From assembly GCF_001939115.1 (NCBI RefSeq), contig NZ_MQTZ01000041.1, forward strand, positions 312,816-376,815: a stretch of 64,000 nucleotides of DNA. The letters run 5' to 3'. Positions within the stretch are counted from its first letter, which is position 1. The number at the start of each line of letters is the position of its first letter. The notes under the pieces were generated by a model, which did no database searches, was not told where the DNA came from, and saw only the letters and a list, made by a program, of their open reading frames with translations. Shown here one piece after another: positions 57,541 through 64,000 of this stretch. This DNA comes from Leptolyngbya sp. 'hensonii'. GTDB taxonomy: Bacteria > Cyanobacteriota > Cyanobacteriia > GCF-001939115. A program made the translations under genes and the position numbers.

Positions 57541-57825
57541 TGCACAACCGGACATTTTTTGTGAAATTAAAACATCAAGATTTTTGGGGATCGGGGCTGT
57601 TTTCCTTTAAAAAGTTGTGAAGTTGAGAGCAAAGTTAGAGAAGAATCTGTAAAGTAGCCTGGATTCAGGCTTCTCCACAAATTCTCCATTTTTTTTCTAT
57701 AGGCTATAACCATTCTCAATATTGAGTCTTGTAAGCAATCAGGTGAAGCATTGTGACTGACTCTCCTCCCCTGATCAAAGCTAGATTGGTGACCCATTAG
57801 AAGAGTCTTCCGTTTTTAAAGATTT

Positions 57826-59361
57826 ATGAGAATTTTGCTGGTAGAAGATGACGAAGGCATGCTGGAGATCCTGACCAGGCTTCTCTCTCAGCAAAACTAT
57901 GTGGTGGATGTTGCCCAGGATGGGGAATCGGGATGGGAACTGGTAGAAGTCTTTCCCTACGATCTTGTCTTACTGGATGTGATGCTGCCAAGGCTGGATG
58001 GTATTAGTTTTTGTCGTCGCCTAAGGGATCGGAAGAATCAGGTTCTGGTCATGCTTTTAACCGCCCGTGATACGACCACCGATAAGCTCATGGGGCTAGA
58101 TAGTGGGGCCGATGATTATGTGGTGAAGCCGTTCAATGTTCAGGAGCTAGCTGCCCGGATCCGGGCTTTGCTGCGGCGGGGTAGTACAGCAGCCTCGCCC
58201 CTGTTAACCTGCGGGGGCTTATGTTTGGATCCCAACGCCCACGAGGTCACCTATGGGGAGCAATCGCTCCAGTTCAGCCGTAAAGAATACCTCCTGCTGG
58301 AACTCTTCTTACGGAATCAGAGCCGGGTGTATAGCTACAGCGAGGTGGCGGATCATCTCTGGTCCCTGGATGTCGATCCCCCAACGGAGGCCACTATCCG
58401 GACCCATATTAAGAATATCCGCCGGGAGTTAAAGGCTGTCGGGGCCGAGAATTTAATTGAAACGATGTATGGGCAGGGATACCGAATTAATCCTGAGTTT
58501 GTCAAAACAGTTCAGGGTCAACCTAGGCCAGAAGGGGAGACAGGGGGAGGCAAACAAACCAGTCTGGATCTGGGTGTGAGTGAAATCTGGCAGCAAACCA
58601 AGGGAACCAGCTTTGAGCGAGTTGTTTGTCTGGAACAGGCCACTCAGGCCCTTAAATCAGGAACGTTCGATCGGGCAATGGGCCAACTGGCTGTTCAAAG
58701 TGCCCACAAGCTGGCAGGCTCCCTGGGGATGTTTGGATTTGAAACTGGGTCTACCCTGGCCCGACAACTGGAAACCCTGTTCCAAGCTGGGGTTAAACCC
58801 AAATCAAAGCTGACCCAAGATGTTCAGGAAAAACTTCAGCAGCAGGTGGAACCTTTAGTGGTGGCCCTGCGTCGGGAGTTGGAAGGTACGGCTCAGGAGG
58901 TTGTCTGTTTTCCAGAGGCGGAAGTCATTACTGGAGAGCTGGCACAGCTCAGAGCCAGGATTTTAGCAGTGGATGATGACCCACAAGTCCTGATCCTGTT
59001 GCAGTCACTCCTGGAGCCGTTGGAGGTACAGTTCACTGCGCTGGACAGCCCAACCCATTTTTGGGAAGTCTTACAATCAGCCCAGCCCGATCTGCTCCTC
59101 CTGGACATCAACATGCCAGGAATGAGCGGGTTCGAACTGTGCCGATCGCTCCGCCAGAACCAGGAATGGAACTGGTTGCCGGTCTTATTGCTGACAGCTC
59201 GCACCGATCGAGACAGCTTACAACAGGCGTTCTTGAGTGGTGCTGACGACTATGTGATTAAGCCCATTGCGGCCCAAGAATTGTTAATTCGCCTGCTCAA
59301 CCGCTTGCGACGAGCTCAAACCCTGACTAGTCGCAGCAACCCGACGAGAGATCTCAAATAG
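57826..59361 (+). CDS. Response regulator REC-OmpR DNA-binding-Hpt-REC
   Basis: A 511-residue protein. The first receiver (about 1-120) has Asp in LVLLDVMLPRLDG. An OmpR-type winged helix follows (about 135-225; LTCGGLCLDPNAHEVTYGEQ, PPTEATIRTHIKNIRREL). A histidine-phosphotransfer domain has SAHKLAGSLGMFG (His near 292). A second receiver (about 370-500) has Asp in LLLLDINMPGMSG. It can thus both receive and pass phosphate and bind DNA. It heads the plus-strand signalling operon. The IS1-family element lies 268 bp upstream, in what is probably its promoter region. Confidence 0.92.
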   Translation: MRILLVEDDEGMLEILTRLLSQQNYVVDVAQDGESGWELVEVFPYDLVLLDVMLPRLDGISFCRRLRDRKNQVLVMLLTARDTTTDKLMGLDSGADDYVVKPFNVQELAARIRALLRRGSTAASPLLTCGGLCLDPNAHEVTYGEQSLQFSRKEYLLLELFLRNQSRVYSYSEVADHLWSLDVDPPTEATIRTHIKNIRRELKAVGAENLIETMYGQGYRINPEFVKTVQGQPRPEGETGGGKQTSLDLGVSEIWQQTKGTSFERVVCLEQATQALKSGTFDRAMGQLAVQSAHKLAGSLGMFGFETGSTLARQLETLFQAGVKPKSKLTQDVQEKLQQQVEPLVVALRRELEGTAQEVVCFPEAEVITGELAQLRARILAVDDDPQVLILLQSLLEPLEVQFTALDSPTHFWEVLQSAQPDLLLLDINMPGMSGFELCRSLRQNQEWNWLPVLLLTARTDRDSLQQAFLSGADDYVIKPIAAQELLIRLLNRLRRAQTLTSRSNPTRDLK

Positions 59362-59384
59362 ATCCCTCCATATTTTCTTCATAG

Positions 59385-61082
59385 TTGATGGTTAAAGTAA
59401 TGAAGCAGGCCTTGTGGACTGATATGAGCAAAACACTCCACGTTCTGTTTATTGAAGACTCAGAAGATGACATGTTACTGCTTCTGCAGGAATTTCGTAG
59501 AGGAAAGTACACGATCGTTCATGAACGAGTTGAGACTGCCGCTGCGATCACTGCTGCTTTAGCAAAAAAAACGTGGGATGTTGTGATTGCAGACTACCTG
59601 TTGCCGACCCTCAGTGCCCCGGAGGCATTGGAGATTCTCCAGGCCAGTGGTCTTGATCTTCCCTTTATTGTGGTGTCTGGGTCCATTGGAGAAGATGTCG
59701 CGGTCACGGTTATGAAGGCTGGAGCCCATGACTATCTGCTCAAAGGGAATTTGAAGCGGTTTATTCCAGCCGTAGAGCGGGAATTACGGGAAGTAGAAAA
59801 CCGAAACCAGAAACGGCAGGCCGAAGCAGCCTTGCTGGAGGCTTTTAATAAGCTGGAATCACTGGTGGAAATCCGGACGGCGGAGCTGGTCCGGGTCAAT
59901 GAAGAATTACAGGCCGAGGTGGAAGAGCGGATTAAGGCGGAGCAGGCCCTGTTTCAACTGGCGGCGATCGTGCAATCCTCGGAAGATGCGATCATCAGTA
60001 CCAGCCTGGATGGGCGAGTGCTGAGCTGGAATCCGGGGGCCGAAAAACTGTATGGCTATCTAGCGGAGGAAGCCGAGGGGCAGTTCCTGGACAGCCTGAT
60101 CCAACCGAATTCCGACTTTGCTCTCCAGGTGCTTCAAATCAAATACCCGGTTGAGACGGTTGATCATCGTCAAACGATGCATAAGCGGAAAGACGGTGAA
60201 GTGATTGATGTGTTTATGATCGTCTCGCCGATCAGGGATGCCTCCGGTAGAATTGCGGGGATGTCGATGATATCGACGGATATCAGTGATCGTCGCACAA
60301 TTGATCGAATTAAGGATGAACTGATCTCGATCGTGAGCCACGAATTGCGCACCCCCATTACCTCGCTCCAGGCGTCGATCGATCTCTTGCTGACCGGCCA
60401 ACTGGGGGATTTGTCTGATAGTGGTCGGCAGATGCTGGAAATTGCGGCCAATAATATCGATCGCCTGGTTCATGTGACAAACAATATTCTGGATCTGGAG
60501 CGCTTTGCATCCGGGACAAGTCGGCTCTACAAACAGCCCTGTAATGTGACTGATTTGCTGACCCACGCCATGTCAGAGATGCAGGATGTTGCGGGCAAGG
60601 CGGGGGTAACGCTCCATGTTTCGCCGCTGTTTAGCGAGATTCAGGCTGATCCAAAACGAATTATTCAAGTTCTAGCGAATCTTCTGAGTAATGCGATTAA
60701 ATTTTCTGCACCCGGGGGGCGGATCTGGCTCAGCGCAGAGATTCGCCGGGAAGATACAAACCCGACTGCCAGAGCCCAGCCGATTCCTTTTCCCTATCTT
60801 TTGATTACAGTTAAAGATGAAGGGGAGGGAATTCCAATTCAAAACCTCGATACTATTTTTGAGCAGTTTGAACAGGTCGATGCCTCAGATTCCCGGCGGC
60901 AAGGAGGCGCGGGGTTGGGGCTGGCTGTCTGTCGCAGTATTGTACGGCAGCATCAGGGCAATCTCTGGGTCGAGAGTGAACTGGGTCGAGGCAGTACCTT
61001 CTACGTGGCTTTGCCACTGGGAGCAAAAAGGTCAGGGGATATCCAGGACAACCAATTCTTAGGGGTTATGTATGGTAGTTAA
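59385..61082 (+). CDS. REC-PAS histidine kinase
   Basis: A 565-residue soluble protein; translation may instead start at the ATG at 59424, directly before the receiver (SKTLHVLFIEDSEDDMLL). The receiver has Asp in VVIADYLLP. A coiled-coil, a PAS domain (about 190-300; AIVQSSEDAIISTSLDGRVL), a DHp domain with VSHELRTPITSLQAS (His near 318) and an ATPase domain ([30 protein letters not shown]) follow. The last bases overlap the downstream regulator by 11 bp, so translation is probably coupled. It lies 23 bp after the 511-residue regulator. Confidence 0.92.
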   Translation: MMVKVMKQALWTDMSKTLHVLFIEDSEDDMLLLLQEFRRGKYTIVHERVETAAAITAALAKKTWDVVIADYLLPTLSAPEALEILQASGLDLPFIVVSGSIGEDVAVTVMKAGAHDYLLKGNLKRFIPAVERELREVENRNQKRQAEAALLEAFNKLESLVEIRTAELVRVNEELQAEVEERIKAEQALFQLAAIVQSSEDAIISTSLDGRVLSWNPGAEKLYGYLAEEAEGQFLDSLIQPNSDFALQVLQIKYPVETVDHRQTMHKRKDGEVIDVFMIVSPIRDASGRIAGMSMISTDISDRRTIDRIKDELISIVSHELRTPITSLQASIDLLLTGQLGDLSDSGRQMLEIAANNIDRLVHVTNNILDLERFASGTSRLYKQPCNVTDLLTHAMSEMQDVAGKAGVTLHVSPLFSEIQADPKRIIQVLANLLSNAIKFSAPGGRIWLSAEIRREDTNPTARAQPIPFPYLLITVKDEGEGIPIQNLDTIFEQFEQVDASDSRRQGGAGLGLAVCRSIVRQHQGNLWVESELGRGSTFYVALPLGAKRSGDIQDNQFLGVMYGS

Positions 61083-61473
61083 ACGTGTGTTGGTCATTGA
61101 TGACGAAGATGATATTCGGGAAGTTGCAAAGTTGAGTCTGAAAGTTATGGCTGGGATAGATGTAATCCTGGCCGGGACCAGTGGTGAAGGCTTGGCAAAA
61201 GCAGAAGCAGAACAACCCGATGCGATTTTGCTGGATGTCATGTTACCAGATATGGATGGTGTTGTTACCTTTCAACGCCTGCAGTCCAATCCTGCCACCC
61301 AACATATTCCAGTAATTCTACTGACAGCCAAGGTGCATGCCTCCGATCAGCGCCGCTTTGCCAACTTAGGGGTTAAGGCGATGATCACGAAACCATTTAA
61401 ACCCGCCAAACTGGCCGAACAGCTTCTGAGTGTGCTGGGTTGGAGTGCCGGGACTACTTCAGGATCTAACTAA
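61072..61473 (+). CDS. Single-domain response regulator
   Basis: A 133-residue CheY-like receiver: acidic pair in VLVIDDEDDIRE, phospho-acceptor Asp in AILLDVMLPDMDG, Thr in LLTAK and Lys in MITKPFKPAKL. It has no output domain and begins 11 bp before the end of the upstream kinase gene, which strongly suggests that they work as a pair. It could relay phosphate to the DHp-EAL protein encoded 187 bp downstream, or to an Hpt domain such as that of the 511-residue regulator. That is inference. Confidence 0.92.
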   Translation: MVVKRVLVIDDEDDIREVAKLSLKVMAGIDVILAGTSGEGLAKAEAEQPDAILLDVMLPDMDGVVTFQRLQSNPATQHIPVILLTAKVHASDQRRFANLGVKAMITKPFKPAKLAEQLLSVLGWSAGTTSGSN

Positions 61474-61660
61474 ATATCCACAAGTTTTTCACATTTACAG
61501 CTTATTCTTTTACTGGTGCTATATCAAACACCTACCCTTGCCCTAGCCGGAATTTCCCCTGCCCCTGATCAGACTTTCCGCACTGTCGATGAAGTTAGTA
61601 TAAAATTTGCTACTGTTGGAGCAAATTCCCTGAATCTTTGCCCTGGGAGAACGTATCGGT

Positions 61661-62761
61661 ATGACAGTTAGCCAACCCCATACTCTACAAGTTGCTCATT
61701 CCGCTACTCCGGTCATGACAGATAAAGAGCTTTCAGATGTATTGTTTGTTGACCTCAGTCATGAATTACGCACACCTTTAACTGCGATTCAGGGTGCTCT
61801 TGAACTCCTCGGTAGTGGCAAACTGGGAACTCTCTCTGAGCAGGAGCGCCGAATGGTAGAGATTGCTGCCAGTAATGCCAATCGCTTGCTGCGGCTGACT
61901 GCAGCGATCGAGGGGGAACTGGAGTCCCAGGTGAGCTTTCTGTCGGCTGACGAAATGGCCCGGCTCCGCCTGGAGCGGGATCTGGAAATGGCTTTAGAAC
62001 AGAAAGAATTTAAACTTCATTATCAGCCCATTATTTCCCTGGAATCCTCCTCGATTGTGGGGTTTGAAGCGCTGCTCCGATGGCAACATCCCTATCTTGG
62101 GCTGATCCCACCGGATGAATTTATTCCGCTGGCAGAAGCCAGCGGCTCCATCATTGAGATTGGAGCCTGGGTTTTATGGGAAGCCTGTCGCCAACTGCGA
62201 AGCTGGCAGCAGCGTTTTCCCGAAGCCTTTCGCTCCCTTACCGTCAGTGTTAACCTGTCCAGCAAACAACTGGCCCTGCCGGATCTGGTGGAACACATCG
62301 GACAGGTTTTGCAAGAAACAGGGCTGAGTTCCCAGAGCCTCGTTCTGGAAATCACTGAAAGTGCCGTCGTAGAGAATTCCAAAACGGCCAAGCAGGCTTT
62401 GGAACGGATTCAAAATCTGGGGGTACGGGTTTATATCGATGACTTTGGGACAGGCTATTCCTCCCTGAGCCGATTATATGAATTGCCCCTGGATGTCTTG
62501 AAGATTGATCGCTCCTTTGTCCAGCAATTGAACTCCCAGAGTGGCGAGCATCTGGTGCGGGCGATCGTGAACCTGGCGCACAATCTAGGAATGGAGGTCA
62601 TTGCTGAAGGGGTGGAAATGGTTGAACAGGTGATGAAACTGCGATTGTTAGGGTGTAATCGGGTTCAAGGTTATTTCTTTGCCAAACCCCTCTCCCAGGA
62701 TGACCTGGCTGAACTTGTTTGTGAATTACCCTCTAACACTTTGTGGCAGCCGGTTTCATAA
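61661..62761 (+). CDS. DHp (HisKA)-EAL fusion: c-di-GMP phosphodiesterase with phospho-acceptor histidine
   Basis: A 366-residue soluble protein. Residues about 25-90 are a HisKA dimerisation domain with an intact H box, [15 protein letters not shown] (His34). No ATPase (HATPase_c) domain follows. Residues about 105-355 are an EAL domain with the metal and catalytic motifs intact: FEALLRW (E136), NLSSKQL, EITES, DDFGTGYSSLSRL, KIDRSFV, AEGVE and GYFFAKPLS. EAL domains hydrolyse c-di-GMP to pGpG. By hand alignment the DHp segment shares about 28 of 62 residues with the DHp of the kinase at 59385, so it was probably copied from that or a related gene. Phosphorylation at His34 in trans could control the EAL output, which is inference. 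Confidence 0.9.
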   Translation: MTVSQPHTLQVAHSATPVMTDKELSDVLFVDLSHELRTPLTAIQGALELLGSGKLGTLSEQERRMVEIAASNANRLLRLTAAIEGELESQVSFLSADEMARLRLERDLEMALEQKEFKLHYQPIISLESSSIVGFEALLRWQHPYLGLIPPDEFIPLAEASGSIIEIGAWVLWEACRQLRSWQQRFPEAFRSLTVSVNLSSKQLALPDLVEHIGQVLQETGLSSQSLVLEITESAVVENSKTAKQALERIQNLGVRVYIDDFGTGYSSLSRLYELPLDVLKIDRSFVQQLNSQSGEHLVRAIVNLAHNLGMEVIAEGVEMVEQVMKLRLLGCNRVQGYFFAKPLSQDDLAELVCELPSNTLWQPVS

Positions 62762-62782
62762 ACTTTTACTGATAAGCCAGCG

Positions 62783-64000
62783 ATGAGGAAGAGGCGGCTT
62801 TGGCTTAGGTTATCTCCTGGCAAAACGCCCAGTCTGCCATTAAGGGTTGCACTGGTTGTTCCGTTTGTGTTTCAGATCTCGATCGCTGTGGGGCTGACCG
62901 GATATTTATCTCTCCGCAATGGGCAGAAGGCGGTTGATGATGTCACCATTCAGCTCCGGAATGAAATCAGCAATCGGGTTCAAAAGCATCTGGATACCTA
63001 TCTAGCTACCCCTCACCAGATCAATCAGATCAACCTGGCTGCGGCTGAAATGGGGCTGCTTAATCTGGATGATTTTCAGAAAACAGGTCAATACTTCTGG
63101 AAACAGATGCAGATCTTTCAGGTGGGGTACAACAACTTTGCCACAACCACCGGTGAATTTATTGGGGTAGAACGAACGGATAAGGGGGAACTCCTGATCA
63201 ACGAAGTCTCCCAGCGGGCTACCAGGGGCAAGTTATATGTCTATCAGACAAATTCCCAGGGCGATCGGGTCCAGCGGCAGGCTGTCAAGGACTACGATCC
63301 TCGTCAGGAAGCCTGGTATGCCGATGCTGTGGAGGTTAGGCGTCCCGTCTGGAGCAAGATTTACCAGTGGGAAGATAAACCGGAAGTACTTTCTCTTTCA
63401 GCCAGCTATCCGGTTTACGGGAAGAACCATACCCTGATTGGGGTCATTGGGGTGGATTTAATTTTGTCCCAGATCAGTGAATTTTTGAATGGTTTGGATG
63501 TGGGTCAGTCGGGGAAAATCCTGATCCTGGAACGGGATGGCCTACTCGTGGCCAGTTCTGAAATCGATCGGCCCTTTGTGCTGGTCGATCGACAGGCCAG
63601 GCGACTCAGGGCGGTAAAAAGTAGTGATCCGCTGATCCAGGCAACGGCACTATCCCTGACCGAAAAATTTGCCGATTTGAGGCAGATCCGGAGCAGTCAG
63701 CAATGGGAGTTCAGAACAGCAGAAGGGGCGCGGCAGTTCGTCCAGGTGACGCCATGGCGGGATTCCTTCGGGCTGAACTGGTTGATCGTTGTCATGCTTC
63801 CAGAAGCAAACTTCATGGAACAAATTCATGCCAGCACCCGCACCACTATTCTGCTTTGTCTGCTGGCGTCCCTGGTGGCTTTCTTGATGAGCTTAAAAAC
63901 AGCCCAATGGATTACAACCCGGATCGTTCAGTTGATTACCGCCAGTCAGAAGATTGCCAGCGGGGACTATGATCAAAAAGTTGCCATCAGCGGGCTGCAA
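62783..64000 (+). CDS. dCache-HAMP sensory receptor, partial (3' end outside the window)
   Basis: An open frame of 406 residues runs from the ATG at 62783 to the window end without a stop. A first membrane helix (LRVALVVPFVFQISIAVGLT, about 21-40), a periplasmic dCache domain (about 45-335; QEAWYADAVEVRRPVWSKIY and GVIGVDLILSQISEFL) and a second helix (TTILLCLLASLVAFLMSL) are followed by the start of HAMP (ITASQKIASGDYDQKV). Its N-terminal half is paralogous to the receptor at 47116. The output domain (kinase, cyclase or chemotaxis) lies beyond the window. It follows the DHp-EAL gene by 21 bp. Confidence 0.88.
   Translation, partial: MRKRRLWLRLSPGKTPSLPLRVALVVPFVFQISIAVGLTGYLSLRNGQKAVDDVTIQLRNEISNRVQKHLDTYLATPHQINQINLAAAEMGLLNLDDFQKTGQYFWKQMQIFQVGYNNFATTTGEFIGVERTDKGELLINEVSQRATRGKLYVYQTNSQGDRVQRQAVKDYDPRQEAWYADAVEVRRPVWSKIYQWEDKPEVLSLSASYPVYGKNHTLIGVIGVDLILSQISEFLNGLDVGQSGKILILERDGLLVASSEIDRPFVLVDRQARRLRAVKSSDPLIQATALSLTEKFADLRQIRSSQQWEFRTAEGARQFVQVTPWRDSFGLNWLIVVMLPEANFMEQIHASTRTTILLCLLASLVAFLMSLKTAQWITTRIVQLITASQKIASGDYDQKVAISGLQ

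Larger units (their letters stand above)
56647..57549 (+). mobile_element. Complete IS1-family insertion sequence with 8-bp target duplication
   Basis: The element is 903 bp. The left end starts GGTAGTGCGTCAAA, and the right end, read inward on the other strand, starts GGTTGTGCATCAAA; 12 of these 14 bases match. GGACATTT flanks both sides (56639-56646 and 57550-57557), an 8-bp target duplication. It carries two overlapping transposase frames with an A AAA AAC slip site. It sits in the divergent gap between the 107-residue gene and the 511-residue response regulator. Confidence 0.9.

Overview
The window is chromosomal DNA from a cyanobacterium. The evidence is frequent GCGATCGC (HIP1-type) octamers and CGATCG sites, a SasA clock-output kinase with a KaiB-like domain, gas vesicle genes, GlmU and TatA of cyanobacterial type, pentapeptide-repeat proteins and very large multi-PAS hybrid kinases. 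The sequence fits a Leptolyngbya-like or related lineage, but I cannot place it to genus.

Layout. 1-2140: a lysidine-type tRNA-Ile(CAU), a secreted hypothetical, pyrE, a YjbQ-family protein and a small membrane protein. 2151-5509 (minus): a short gas vesicle operon gvpA-gvpC-gvpN-gvpJ, with a hairpin between gvpA and gvpC. GvpC and GvpN end in the same winged-helix-like domain. 6312-12534: a 1051-residue membrane, coiled-coil and TPR protein, a second TPR protein, a class I amidotransferase-like hydrolase and a GH13 amylase. 12976-16059: a PEP-CTERM protein, a Tat-exported PhoX-like phosphatase, a small secreted protein and a 3' fragment of another CTERM-tailed protein. 16163-23337: a GT4 glycosyltransferase, sasA with a SelD-associated flavoprotein, nanE and a hybrid kinase with a dead receiver. 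23441-27925: cobN and a pentapeptide protein. 28065-32890: an RND pump and its adaptor. 33113-37454: an orphan ABC ATPase, a 45-residue membrane protein, a GH76 enzyme, a tnpB remnant, an orphan sugar-type permease and a methyltransferase. 37512-41786: glmU, tatA, and ugd plus uxs (UDP-glucose to UDP-glucuronate to UDP-xylose). 41979-47060: a pentapeptide protein, a class V aminotransferase, AlkB, an M16 peptidase and a K+ channel-like protein.

47116-64000 is a two-component signalling island. Three minus-strand kinases and a small hypothetical face a plus-strand run: REC-OmpR-Hpt-REC regulator, REC-PAS kinase, single-REC regulator, DHp-EAL fusion and a dCache receptor cut by the window end. 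A complete IS1-family element (56647-57549) with an 8-bp target duplication and an A AAA AAC frameshift site sits between the two arms.

The two most interesting signals are the DHp-EAL protein (a phospho-acceptor histidine domain fused to a c-di-GMP phosphodiesterase, with no kinase ATPase domain) and the duplicated C-terminal module shared by GvpC and GvpN. A family of GC-rich intergenic hairpins built on GCAGGGGG/CCCCCTGC recurs through the window.
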